Origin: Saccharomycopsis phalli
Lineage: Eukaryota > Ascomycota > Saccharomycetes > Ascoideales > Saccharomycopsidaceae
Assembly: GCA_020342235.1 (NCBI GenBank)
Contig: CP073213.1
Location: 474,501 to 538,500 of the forward strand
Direction: 5' to 3'
Length of the DNA: 64,000 nt
Positions 37,466 through 47,543 of this stretch are shown piece after piece. Position 1 is the stretch's first letter. Every line of letters begins with the position of its first letter. The notes beneath the pieces were generated by a model. It did no database searches, had not been told where the DNA came from, and saw only the letters and a list, made by a program, of their open reading frames with translations. A program made the translations under genes and the position numbers.

Positions 37466-38661
37466 ATACTTCTCACCGTATTGGCAACCACTTCGTGACC
37501 TCAATTCTAATGTCTGGATGTGAATCTCAGCAGCTAATGATACTACAAGCTACATTTGCAAAAATGTGTGGATGTGTTTTGAATGCTGCAGTAGTGCACT
37601 AAAATGTAGGAGCAATCTAATCGTGATTGGCAGACTGCCAATCATTATTAACAAGGCATGAAACCATACGAAATGTAAAAGGCCTGGAATAGCAATGACA
37701 AATATTGTTCCATGCTCTTGTGCCAATGTGAGTACGAAACCACAAATCAGGACGACAGACCCAACTCACATCCCGACCCTACGCCGTTGGGTGGTGTACG
37801 GATGATATCTTGATGCGGTGTGTAGATGGTTTCATTTGCATGAGGATAGCCCTTTAGGATGTGCTTGAGAAGAAGAATTATAATCCAAGAGGCTATGTGT
37901 GGCGCCGTGATTGGCGAATTGAATCCTTTAATATGAGCGTTGGTATTTGCCGTGGGGCACGGGCGCATTTTGACTGCATTCAAATCATGTATGGGTGCAT
38001 AATTTGGCCGGGCCCAGCGATTGTGTTTCAAGAGACAGGATCCAAGGTGAGTCGCATGTAATATAAATGAGACACTGGTGTATGCAAGCGAATATGACTC
38101 AAGGCAAGAGAAAGACTCGAGCAAAAAAAATTACCATGTTTTTGTATGCCAGACTCGACTACCAATACCGTATAACCGGAGGTACCGTTGATGAGGTGGG
38201 AGGAATCGTGAAACACTATGCGTGTGCATGTGCATTAAAATACCCGGGCACATGGCAGAAACAGTAAATGCCGTAGAGGGCAACGGAGATTCAAGAGAAA
38301 GGAGTACCAACAAGAATTGGGTATATTAAAGGAAGCTGTTTGCTGATATTGCATTGAATTAGACCGTCACAAAAAACTGTGATACTTTGTTTTCCGTCGC
38401 TCCTCCTGCCAAGATACCATTACCATCTAGCAGCAACATACATTAAACCCATCAACGATTCGCAAACTCAAATACTCATTGAGACTTGATTTAGAGGCAG
38501 CACTGCCAGGGACAGTGAGCATAGGCAAATTTCTGGTACGCCAAGACCCGCATAAGGCGTCATTAAGCTTCCTTGGGTCCGTTGTCTAGTGGATTGTTTC
38601 AGCGGTTTATAACGCAATAATATCCCACCTGGGCCTCAGCCATCGTCCAAACAAGCATACC
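37466..38661. other. Intergenic region upstream of cyclin gene
   Basis: No gene recognised. 38577-38600 'tccgttgtctagtggattg' looks like the start of a tRNA but no cloverleaf follows. The short ORFs (37747-38124 minus, 38067-38267) lack motifs. Confidence 0.4.
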
Positions 38662-39927
38662 ATGTCCAACAGAGAAGCTTTGGACATCTTTGTGCGCAAG
38701 CACGTCACCAACGAGATGGTCGAGTACTTGGTGAGCGTCACCGAGTCCATGATCAAAGTCAGAGTAGCCAACGTCGACGAAAACCAGGCATATCCCTCAC
38801 CCCCAGGGTCTCCTACCAAGGCACCCATCTCATTAAAGTCATTTATTATCAATTTGATTCGACACTCCAACGTTCAGGTGCCTACTCTAATGTCCACGTT
38901 GGTGTATCTCAATAGACTACGGGAGATTCTTCCCTCGGACCAAATATATGGAATTGCCACGACCCACCACCGGATATTCATTGGGTGCCTTATATTGACG
39001 GCAAAATACGTCAACGACTCCTCGCCGTTGAACAAGCACTGGGCAAAATACACAAACGGGCTTCTTTCTGTAAAAGAGCTCAACATCATCGAGGTCGAAG
39101 TCTTGAGCTACTTGGACTGGGACTTGTCCATCTCCAGCGACGATCTTTACCAGTCGCTTTCCGGGTTCTTGGCTCCAATAAAGACCCGTCTACGCATCAA
39201 AGACCAGGAATCGTTGCTCCGCAAACAGAAACACCAGGTCAAGTTGCCAAAACCATCGCTCCTGGCTTTGAAGCACTCCGCTTCCTTCACCTCCTTGAAA
39301 AAGATGTTATGCCCTCCATCCACAACCTCTACCACCTTCAGCGAGCTCTCAATGTCTCCAGCATCTTCTTTATCCAATGGCTCCCCAGTCTCTTCAGTAT
39401 GCTCGCCCCAGAATCTCAGCTACCAGACAGCTAGCTACCAGGTGCCTTCTCTCACAAACTCGGCCTCAACATACCAGTCCAACTCGTCCACATACTCCCT
39501 CAACAACTCGTCCACCAGCCTGCTCACGAGACAAATGATCGAGGACGATTTCACGTTTGTACAGCCGCCTTCAAGACCAGCAGACTACTCACCAATCAAG
39601 TCGCTTCCTCTGGCAAAACCACAGTCTATCTTTGCGTCGCCAAAGAACTTGCTTTCGCGCATAACGTCCCGCACAAGTTCGCCAAAGCAGAACAACTCAC
39701 CACGGCTCTACCGGATTGCTTCCAACACTTCCAACGCCTCAAACACATCAAGACTCATGTCGCCAATTATGACTTTGAAAAATATCGTCAAAAAGACAAA
39801 GCTCCAGCAAACCACCACACTTTCTCTGCCTCCGATTATCCACAATTCCGTCAAGTCATCGGTGAGTACCGGAAACTTGCGGCACTTTAAACTCAAGAGC
39901 AATCCGGCTTTGCATTCTAAAGCATAG
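38662..39927 (+). CDS. Pho85-type (PCL) cyclin
   Basis: A 421-residue protein from ATG 38662 (MSNREALDIFVRKHVTNEMV). The cyclin box spans about residues 50-165: ISLKSFIINLIRHSNVQVPT, LMSTLVYLNRLREILP, HHRIFIGCLILTAKYVND, LNKHWAKYTN, LSVKELNIIEVEVLSYLDWD. This is the N-terminal cyclin fold as in Pcl1/Pcl2/Pcl9. The remaining 250 residues are Ser/Thr/Pro-rich and probably disordered (SNGSPVSSVCSP, SRITSRTSSPKQNNSPR), with many SP/TP sites. PCL cyclins activate the Pho85 kinase at G1/S and in polarity; the Pcl1/2 branch is the best fit by box sequence. S. cerevisiae Pcl1 and Pcl2 are about 280-310 residues, so the tail is long. It faces the permease gene tail to tail. Confidence 0.83.
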   Translation: MSNREALDIFVRKHVTNEMVEYLVSVTESMIKVRVANVDENQAYPSPPGSPTKAPISLKSFIINLIRHSNVQVPTLMSTLVYLNRLREILPSDQIYGIATTHHRIFIGCLILTAKYVNDSSPLNKHWAKYTNGLLSVKELNIIEVEVLSYLDWDLSISSDDLYQSLSGFLAPIKTRLRIKDQESLLRKQKHQVKLPKPSLLALKHSASFTSLKKMLCPPSTTSTTFSELSMSPASSLSNGSPVSSVCSPQNLSYQTASYQVPSLTNSASTYQSNSSTYSLNNSSTSLLTRQMIEDDFTFVQPPSRPADYSPIKSLPLAKPQSIFASPKNLLSRITSRTSSPKQNNSPRLYRIASNTSNASNTSRLMSPIMTLKNIVKKTKLQQTTTLSLPPIIHNSVKSSVSTGNLRHFKLKSNPALHSKA

Positions 39928-40687
39928 ACTGCTACTGCAGTGTTTATGGTCGATTTTGGTGCCTCTGGCTACCTCACAAGCACTGTTTATTTTCAACAGA
40001 TTTTTTCCCAGCATTTGTTCATTTCTAATTTATTCTATATAATAACACATCACAAGACTATTGACTAGTTAATACATATTTACAAAAATGTAGTCAAAGT
40101 GGTTTAAACATTCGAGTGATTGCATGTTGAGTGAAACTGGTCCACGTCACTGTGTGCAATTGATTGTGAGCGGATTTACCAATTCCCAGTATTTCAGGTT
40201 GTGTAAGTCTGGTTGCCAATTTTGACCGCTGAATCTTGCCATGAGTCGGGGGAGTCATATTCCAAGTTCTAGTAAAATTCCATGTGTTTATGGACTGATT
40301 TTTGGTTGGTAAACACTTTTTCAAGTATTGCGTATTCCATGGGTAGTATTTAGTATTTCATCAATGCGTGGTAGAATTCGAGCTCCAAGAGCTAGTGAGC
40401 AACTGATGGTGATGGGAGAGTGTAGTGAAAAGGGTTTAGCTTCTTTCTGGGGGCTATATTAATTTGTTAGTTTCTCCCATGCTGCTTGGCAGCTCACAAT
40501 CTCCATATATTTCCTGTAATTACTGATTGTAATTTACTGGATTTCAACTAAATAATAATCAACTGCGTATTCTCATTGCATCATATCTCAGTATGCCATG
40601 CCCATGAGAAACCCAACAATTACAGAATTACTCTAAATATATCATTAAATTTAAATTGACTCGTACTAAAAAACAACTCTATAAGCA
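39928..40687. other. Intergenic region between convergent cyclin and permease genes
   Basis: 760 bp; the segment 40090-40420 is a dispersed-repeat copy in reverse orientation (listed separately). No gene. Confidence 0.45.
40090..40420 (-). repeat. Decayed copy of dispersed repeat family (reverse)
   Basis: The reverse complement encodes a segment with WNMTPPTHGKIQRSKLATRL that parallels YWHMIPPTHEIQRPNLNKAT at 55153-55212, and shares 'gctcgaattctaccacgcatt' (in part) with 55041-55062. This conservation at the protein level suggests the family once coded for a protein. About half of the right part of the long copy is present. Confidence 0.55.
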
Positions 40688-42292
40688 TTAAAGAATGTAA
40701 TCTGAAATTACATGACGAACCTTCTTCCAGCCCTTGAGACTGTCGAGCTCGGCGTTCAAGGCCTTTTCTTCCTCAGACTCGATATATCTGTCGGTCTCAA
40801 AGTCCATTTCTGCGGCCCTGACCCACTTGTCCTTCTTGATGAGCCACCAGACCAAGTAAAAGAAAGGAAACACAAGAAGCTCGACGTAGTAGTTGAAGAA
40901 ACTCGACACGTCAAAAGGCACAAAACTGTCCCAGCCCTGCACCAAGACAATGACGGTGATAAACACCACGGCAAAGTAGTTTCCGTATGGGTACGTCCAG
41001 TTTTTGAACTTCAAGTAGTGCTCCTTGCCCTGGACCTTCAATCCGCGGCGGAATCTGAGAGACGTGATTCCAATACAGAGCCAGGAAAGCTGGTTGGAAA
41101 CTCCAACCAACGCCTGCAACCAACTCCAAAGGGTACCTGCGGAAATGAAGGACGAGCCGAAACACAAGCCGCCGCAGAACCAGGTGATGAGCACGGCAAC
41201 GTATGGAGCCTTCCATCTGTTTCTGAGGGCAAAGAAGCGAGGCAAGTAGCCTTCGGCCCCCAAGGTGTAGAGCAATCTGCTTCCGGCAAAGAGGGCGTGG
41301 TTACCGGCTGAGATGAGCGAGGTCAAGATGACTGCGTTCATGAACGAGCCTCCAGCTTTGGCTCCGACCATCTGGAACACGATGGTAAAAGGCGAGGTGA
41401 TGGTGCTCTTGGTGGAGAGGTTTGGGAAGTTGTAAGGCACGTTCATGCCAATGAAGAACACGGTGAAGATGTAGAAGATCAAGATACGCCAGAAGACCAG
41501 TCTGATGATCTTCGGGGTGTTTCTGACTGGGTTTGCGGCCTCACCGGCGGTCAAAGTCAAGGACTCGGTACCACCATAGGCAAAAGAAGCGGTGACAAAG
41601 ATCTTGGCGAAACCCTTGAAGCCGTTGACAACTGGGGCGTCGCCAATGGACCAGTTTTTGAAGCCAATGTACTGGTGCATTTCGTTGTGGCCCGCATTGA
41701 CCACGATACTGATGATGAAGAAGATGACAATGGAAAGTACCTTTAGCAACGCCAACCAGTACTCTGTTTCGCCGTAGAAGCGCACGTGGAACACGTTCAA
41801 GCCAAGGAGCACGACCCACACGATCAACGAGATCACCCAGAAGTGGAAGTCTGTCCAGTAGCTGAGAATCAACTGCAATGCGGTCAAGTCGGACGCGACG
41901 GAAACCGCGTCGTTGAACCAGTAGTTCACCAAGATGGTGAATCCAAGACTGTCGGAGCCAAATCGCTTGGCAAACGAGCAGAACGAGCCGGAGACCGGCA
42001 TCAATGTACTCATTTCACCAATCGAGAGAAGCGTAATGTACACCACAATTCCAATCAACACATAACAAATGAGCAACGACAACGGGCCTCCAGAAGCAAG
42101 CGACTTACCGGTTCCCAAAAACAACCCACTTCCAATCGTGCCTCCAATGGCGATCATGTTAATCTGCCGAGGCGTAAGCGACCGGTTCAAACTGTGCACG
42201 AACTCGGCCTCTTTGGTCGACACAACCTCCTCATCCACGGTATATTTCGCATACTTGTTATTCTCCAAGTCGTCCGAATTGTGCGAACTCAT
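40688..42292 (-). CDS. Amino-acid permease, YAT family (Can1/Lyp1/Alp1-like)
   Basis: A 534-residue membrane protein from ATG 42292 (MSSHNSDDLENNKYAKY). Cytosolic N-tail, then 12 predicted membrane helices starting IGGTIGSGLFLGTGKSLAS (about 50-68), the TM1 substrate-binding GxxG region. Family blocks: IGEMSTLMPVSGSFCSFAKRF (about 112-132), FAYGGTESLTLTAGEAANP (about 234-252), VFFIGMNVPYN and GSRLLYTLGAEGYLP. The blocks match yeast amino-acid transporters; the basic amino-acid group (Can1, Lyp1, Alp1) is the nearest by eye, but the substrate cannot be read from sequence. It sits in the plasma membrane and imports amino acids with protons. The upstream region has a TATA-like 'tatttatat' at 42320. 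Full length and intronless. Confidence 0.9.
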   Translation of the reverse strand: MSSHNSDDLENNKYAKYTVDEEVVSTKEAEFVHSLNRSLTPRQINMIAIGGTIGSGLFLGTGKSLASGGPLSLLICYVLIGIVVYITLLSIGEMSTLMPVSGSFCSFAKRFGSDSLGFTILVNYWFNDAVSVASDLTALQLILSYWTDFHFWVISLIVWVVLLGLNVFHVRFYGETEYWLALLKVLSIVIFFIISIVVNAGHNEMHQYIGFKNWSIGDAPVVNGFKGFAKIFVTASFAYGGTESLTLTAGEAANPVRNTPKIIRLVFWRILIFYIFTVFFIGMNVPYNFPNLSTKSTITSPFTIVFQMVGAKAGGSFMNAVILTSLISAGNHALFAGSRLLYTLGAEGYLPRFFALRNRWKAPYVAVLITWFCGGLCFGSSFISAGTLWSWLQALVGVSNQLSWLCIGITSLRFRRGLKVQGKEHYLKFKNWTYPYGNYFAVVFITVIVLVQGWDSFVPFDVSSFFNYYVELLVFPFFYLVWWLIKKDKWVRAAEMDFETDRYIESEEEKALNAELDSLKGWKKVRHVISDYIL

Positions 42293-44663
42293 TTTGCCCT
42301 TCCCTCGAGGCGCACCATGGTATTTATATTGGACCTATTCCTCGACATGAAAATGGTATGCACACGAGATTTTGCAATAAGTCGTGACAGACAAGGCATC
42401 TTGTGCAGGGTTCCCAACTAGGAAAGGTTTGTCGTCCACGAGACTCTCGACAGCAACAAACGACGCAAATTGCCCTTATTTTCGCACATACCATGATATT
42501 TTTGGGTCGTGGGATTGCCTCCCGGTTGGTTTTATGGCAGTTTCCCGACTGGTGGGTGGTGCTCCAGCTCCACTTGTTGCCATTTTGACTTTGTCACTGC
42601 AGCTCCACACTGCAACACGCATCGAATTCCACACTAGAATAATATCTAAAAATTTATATCTAGCCGCATGGAAAATAAAATCCACAGTTTAAAGCTAATG
42701 TGACAATTTGAAAAAAAAAAAAAAGGACACAATTCTTGCGCTTAAACCTACACTTCCGCACACCCATTACTAAGCACGGTCCGCCTGCGTTACATAATCG
42801 CAAATTAGCCGACGCTAGTTCCATGTGCGATTCACGGGATTTTCGCCACAGTGCAATCTACAAATATTATTATGCCAATCATACATGGACAGATCTTCTC
42901 TGGTTGTAATGTTCTTCTTGATACGGGTAATACTTGAATTGTTATCACGTGACTTCGGAGTACAGGGTGCAAGGAAGCTCAAACCACTCCCCAAATATAA
43001 TATAGTTTAATAGCATCATTGGCCAATGGCATTTTTTTATTTCCCATCCGCACAATAATTTTGAGGCCATTGGGTTTCCGTGATTTCCACAGTTTCTCCG
43101 TCTGGAGTAATTATATCCATGGTACCAATTATATGAATTGGTTACTGTGGATTTGAATTTTCAAGTGTGGTGAGTGACTTTTGGTATTACTGTATATTGT
43201 CATGGGCCTGGTCATGTGATGTGTGCAATTCGCTGAGAGTTCCGAGGTAGTGTACCAAGAGATTTATCAGTGTTATTGGTGCTTTTATGATACTATCATT
43301 AGTATATCATTGGTATATCATTAGTATATCATTAGTATATCATTAGTATTATCATCAAAGATATTTATTGGAGCTTTTCATGAATACTATCTTCGGTATT
43401 ATCACTATCCTGTGAATGCCTACAATTAAAACACACAGTACCGTTGATTATAATATACATGGTGTAAATTGATCTTTGCTGAATCTCATGCTGAATACTT
43501 CATGATCATCACATTCATAAACCTAAACGTGTCGTCAGTTTGGGCAATACTAGTACACTTGTGCTTACTCATCCAAGCAAGCGTCTTGCCAGTACAAAAG
43601 AGGTGCAAATTCGTCAGACTATACCCCTAACGTTTTTGTTTTAGACGGCAAGACCAACCTCCTTTAATAGAACCTTGTATTTCGGCGAATTCGAGCTCCT
43701 AGAGACCAGACATGGAAAATTATATATGACGGGGAATTGTCAATTAATAATCACTAGTGCGGAGCTGGAGCAAGACATTACTTTGATTCAATTACCTATT
43801 GTATTGTTCCTTTGGACTTGAAGGATTGAATCTCAAATTATCAAGAGTATCCTCTAACCTCAGTTGGCCAAGCCGATATGATATTCGTCTTTTATACTAT
43901 TCTGTGCTCGCCAAGTTTGTCTCTTGTATGTAAAGACAGTAGTGCCATACTCCATGTATGAGTTATTGTCTGGTATATACATACAACTGAAATGACCATA
44001 CAGTGGTTTCACGCTTGTACAAGTCTGGCCGTCACAATAGGAAATTGATGCCGCATCTTTTACATTCCGGGTTTATTCCTTTGTACAGAGGCTAATGTCA
44101 AAGTGTCGTGCTCTTTGGTACACTCTTGGACAGGCCACTGTAGATTGTTATGGCTTCTCACCACTCTTTAATGACCTGAAGCTACTTACTTTGGTATTTG
44201 TATTTAGGTGTATCCCTTTGAGTATATCTGGAAATTTCCACCATCGTTTTCCGGTTATCTCGTCTGCCTGAAATAAACTGGTACGGACAGGGTCTTGGCT
44301 AGCCGCGCTCATGAACCACGGCCTTTACTATTAGTGATTAAAGAAGACGTGTGTGGTAGTTCTCATTCTCAATACAGATGAATTCTAAATTATATTAAGT
44401 CCCTTTGCGCATTACACTATATAAAAGTGCTAGTTTCTACATTACTAGTTGACATGACTCGCTGGTTTTTGATGAATCACTGGTTCCAACTGACCTTTTA
44501 CAAATGATTCATTTAAATCATTCAATTACAAAGGAACTTTGTTATTGCCTTGGCAAAAAATTTCTTTCCTATGAGCTCTATTGATGAAGATTGATCAGGA
44601 CCAAATCTAATTGAATAATCGCACTGTGTCAAACACTACGCACACAATTCCTCAGCCAAATCA
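42293..44663. other. 2.4-kb gene-free region
   Basis: The permease promoter occupies the first 300 bp. An A-run of 16 lies at 42710-42725 and an 11-bp repeat at 43294-43350. One TCACGTGA E-box lies at 42945. Otherwise AT-rich without recognisable ORFs, RNA genes or LTRs. Confidence 0.45.
43294..43350. repeat. 11-bp tandem repeat (atcattagtat)
   Basis: Five head-to-tail copies of 'atcattagtat' with one base change. Confidence 0.85.
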
Positions 44664-45689
44664 TCATAAACAATTTTCGTTTCGGTCAGGAATACAATAT
44701 GTCAACGAGGAATATGGTGTTTTACTTTCTGCGCAATCAATTCCAAGAAAACCTACACGCTTTGATACAGCCAAACTCTGGGCAACCGCTTGGTCCAGAA
44801 TAAGCCCGGGGCTATTGATAGTGTATAAGGTGATAACCTTATCAATAATACAGAGTTGATTACCATCTGGCAAATCAACTGCGGTCCCCTTGAGAACTAA
44901 ATTTGGGAAATGCAGCAATAGATGGTTAATCTGGTCATAGCTGTGTATCTGTCCCTTGTAAAAGATTTTGTGAAACTTTTTACGGTCACGAAGTGTATTC
45001 GAGTTCACAAAGATGTTTTGAACCGCCTGGATATAGTCCGTGGCAATGCTTCGCTGAACCGAATTTCTGTTTGCTAAATCAACCGAGTCTTCAAAAGATT
45101 TCTTCAATTTTCGGGACACCCCATTGGTTTTTCTATTATCCATGATAGCTTTCAATTCTATATATTTTTCATTATTGTGCCAGTTATACATTGGGATATT
45201 GAAGCAATCGGGACTTAGGGACGAGAAATCCTTGGCATACATTTTAATTGCATTTAGTGGAGCCTCGGAGTTGACATGTTCCCAGTACTGCGGTATCCAG
45301 CGATTTTTTGAGAAGTAATCACTTGGAAACAACGATTGGATTTTCTGGTTGTCTTCAAAATCCTCAGAGATTAATGACGATACACTAATGTCTTTCTTGT
45401 ATATGTTTCTTCCCAAGGAATCGATGTAAATCTCCTCGTCCTTGTAATTATAAGTGTATGAAAGCATCACTTCCCGGACCTTTTCATCTTTACATTCTCT
45501 CAGACTGGGAAAGAAACCTCTTTCCGCAGGAGGAGTGTTTAGCCCTGTGACGGGGAATTTGGCGAGTAAAGAATTAACGAATTCGGTACTCACAGCCTGT
45601 GTTCCATCGGTAGGCGGAACCGGAGTTGCAAGACCAAGTTCCAAAAAAAGGAAGGTCAAAAGTATGTCAAAAATAGCTAAAGTGGTCAT
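44664..45689 (-). CDS. Secreted protein, novel about 340-aa family (member 1)
   Basis: A 341-residue protein from ATG 45689 with a signal peptide (MTTLAIFDILLTFLFLELGLATPVP; cleavage probably near LAT-PV). Mature features shared with the genes at 46518 and 60898: xVxLSYTYxxK..IYIxSL (about 75-95), IQSLFPSD (about 117), SSLSPDCFNIPxYxW (about 152), a lysine-rich helix, VQxIFVxSNTLRDxxxFHxIFYKGQIHSYDQI (about 225-255), a Cys-x-I-x-(D/E)...LYTI block and a terminal CA...TYCIPDRN. Five or more Cys fit disulfides. No GPI signal and no catalytic motif I know. It forms a tandem pair in the same orientation with the next gene. A TATA-like 'tatataaa' lies at 45713-45720 on the minus strand. Function unknown; extracellular location is the only supported statement. 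Confidence 0.7.
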   Translation of the reverse strand: MTTLAIFDILLTFLFLELGLATPVPPTDGTQAVSTEFVNSLLAKFPVTGLNTPPAERGFFPSLRECKDEKVREVMLSYTYNYKDEEIYIDSLGRNIYKKDISVSSLISEDFEDNQKIQSLFPSDYFSKNRWIPQYWEHVNSEAPLNAIKMYAKDFSSLSPDCFNIPMYNWHNNEKYIELKAIMDNRKTNGVSRKLKKSFEDSVDLANRNSVQRSIATDYIQAVQNIFVNSNTLRDRKKFHKIFYKGQIHSYDQINHLLLHFPNLVLKGTAVDLPDGNQLCIIDKVITLYTINSPGLILDQAVAQSLAVSKRVGFLGIDCAESKTPYSSLTYCIPDRNENCL

Positions 45690-46517
45690 TTAGGAATTGA
45701 TCCAATCGGGGGTTTATATAGAAATGGCCATGGTGAAAAAAGTTGATGTTTGAGCCCCACAACTACATGCGGTGCCCTATGGCTGTTTCGCAGGGCGATT
45801 TTGTCTTATATTTGCTTGGCAATTTGCTTAGCCGTTTACATGGATATTAAAAGGCCATTTCATATCATTGGTACTCTATATTCTACACACGTTGTGCATT
45901 CCCTGCCTCTGTATCTTGTTATTTTTATACTGCCACTCATTTGCTTCTCAATCATGTCTGATGAATGTTTGGTGTTCTCAAGGCGAACATCTAAACTAAA
46001 ACATGCACCTGCCCATCATTTCTCAAGGGTACTTGAAGATTTGCGGTCCCGTATAACTTGAAATTTTGGATATATTTATTTTCTAGTCAACTACACCACT
46101 GAAGGTAGGCATACCCATGGCATTTAATACCAGTATTCTACAGTATAATAATAACCATCATTATCTATAGACTATAGCACCAGGTCTCACTAAAGGAGAT
46201 TTACACATTCTCGTTAAAGAACGGTGCCACTTGGATACCAAAGGAAACCCTTGGATAAAGCGTTGAACGGTGCCGCATGAATGCCAATAGAAGTCCTTGA
46301 ATAATCCTTTGGGCTTGGTCTTAAGATTTGATAGACTCTTCTAGAGCCTTACTGAATATTATACCTGTTCTTTTGTATGGATAAGCAGCAAAGCTGAAAA
46401 GCACTCTTGTCGTGATTTAGTGCGTCTCGAGGTACATCCAAGAATTTACAATGTATATTTAGTTCAAAGGCACATACAAGAATCTGTATTATATATTTAT
46501 ACCAGCTAATATATCCT
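45690..46517. other. Intergenic region between tandem secreted-family genes
   Basis: 828 bp, AT-rich, no gene. Contains the promoter of the gene at 44664-45689. Confidence 0.45.
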
Positions 46518-47543
46518 TCAATAACACTTGAACTCCTCATCGGGAAAACAGTACTCCATATCGTAATTTAGTTTGATATTAGGCGAGCATATGAGATTCA
46601 ATGGCACGTAGGGTTGCGCCTTTTGAAAAGAAGTACCATACCTTTTGTCCGTCATGATTGGTGATGAGTCATGGACCGTGTAGAATGTCTTCATTTCATT
46701 TATATTGCAGCGATACTTGCCGTTATTTACCGTAATTTTTCCAACAAAAAGCGCATTTGACATTTCATTCATTTTAGTATTAATTTCGTTATAAGAGTAA
46801 ACTTTTCCTATCTCGAAAAGTCTATGGAACTCGTCACTATCCCGGAGCTTGCCGTTTGTAACAAAAAATGTATTGACTGCTGTCAAATAGTCCATGATGA
46901 TATTTCTACTAATGCCGTCCTCAGTTCCTTTTCTTTTCAAATCGTTCATCTGACCAGTTTGCTGTTTACCGAGCTCACGGTTTTTCTTGAGTGTATCCAA
47001 TTTCCGGTAGTTCTTGTTTTTCATCCAAGTTTCTTCTGGGGTATTGTAGCACAGTGTACTTAGAGACGAAAATTCCCAAGCATATTGCATGACTGCAATC
47101 TCTGGAGCATATAAATCGGTCTTCCTCCAACTGTTATTTATGTATCCTTGGTTCAAAATAGGGGAGTCTTCGGGAAACAACGACTGGATTTCGTTTACTG
47201 ATTTGAAACGAATATAAGGCAATGATGACACCTGGATGCCACTCTTGTATTTATTTTGCGCCAAACTGCTAATGAAAATATCCCCCTTTTTATGAAGGTA
47301 GGAATACGAGAGAATCACGTCTTTGACGACTTCATTGAAACATGCTTTCGGGCCTTTTTTTACTCTAGACAGAGGAGGAGCTTTTTCCCCTTTGCACCAT
47401 TCCCCTTTGAGCAATTCGCTAGTGGACATTTCATCTCTGGTGACGAGATGCGGAGTCTCGTTGGAGTAATTTACTGGGTTTGCAGTGCCAAGCTCCAAAA
47501 AAAGCAAAGCTAAAAGGATGTTGAAGATGGCCGACGTATTCAT
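46518..47543 (-). CDS. Secreted protein, novel about 340-aa family (member 2)
   Basis: A 341-residue protein from ATG 47543, signal peptide MNTSAIFNILLALLFLELGTANPV; the hydrophobic core is nearly identical to member 1. Shared blocks: VVKDVILSYSYLHKKGDIFI (about 68-87), NEIQSLFPED (about 115), FSSLSTLCYNTPEETW (about 155), ISRNIIMDYLTAVNTFFVTN (about 212), LRDSDEFHRLFEIGKVYSYN (about 234) and the terminal NYDMEYCFPDEEFKCY. Two N-glycosylation sequons occur early. Same length as member 1, but only about a third of residues agree by eye, so the duplication is old or the family evolves fast. No known domain recognised. Confidence 0.7.
   Translation of the reverse strand: MNTSAIFNILLALLFLELGTANPVNYSNETPHLVTRDEMSTSELLKGEWCKGEKAPPLSRVKKGPKACFNEVVKDVILSYSYLHKKGDIFISSLAQNKYKSGIQVSSLPYIRFKSVNEIQSLFPEDSPILNQGYINNSWRKTDLYAPEIAVMQYAWEFSSLSTLCYNTPEETWMKNKNYRKLDTLKKNRELGKQQTGQMNDLKRKGTEDGISRNIIMDYLTAVNTFFVTNGKLRDSDEFHRLFEIGKVYSYNEINTKMNEMSNALFVGKITVNNGKYRCNINEMKTFYTVHDSSPIMTDKRYGTSFQKAQPYVPLNLICSPNIKLNYDMEYCFPDEEFKCY

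Noticed and set aside
38577-38650. tRNA-like start (tccgttgtctagtgg)
   Set aside because: No T arm, no matching acceptor strand and no anticodon stem could be drawn.
43680-43730. Possible further copy of the dispersed repeat (gaattcgagctcctagaga)
   Set aside because: Only about 20 bp are shared with 40374 and 55041, too little to call.
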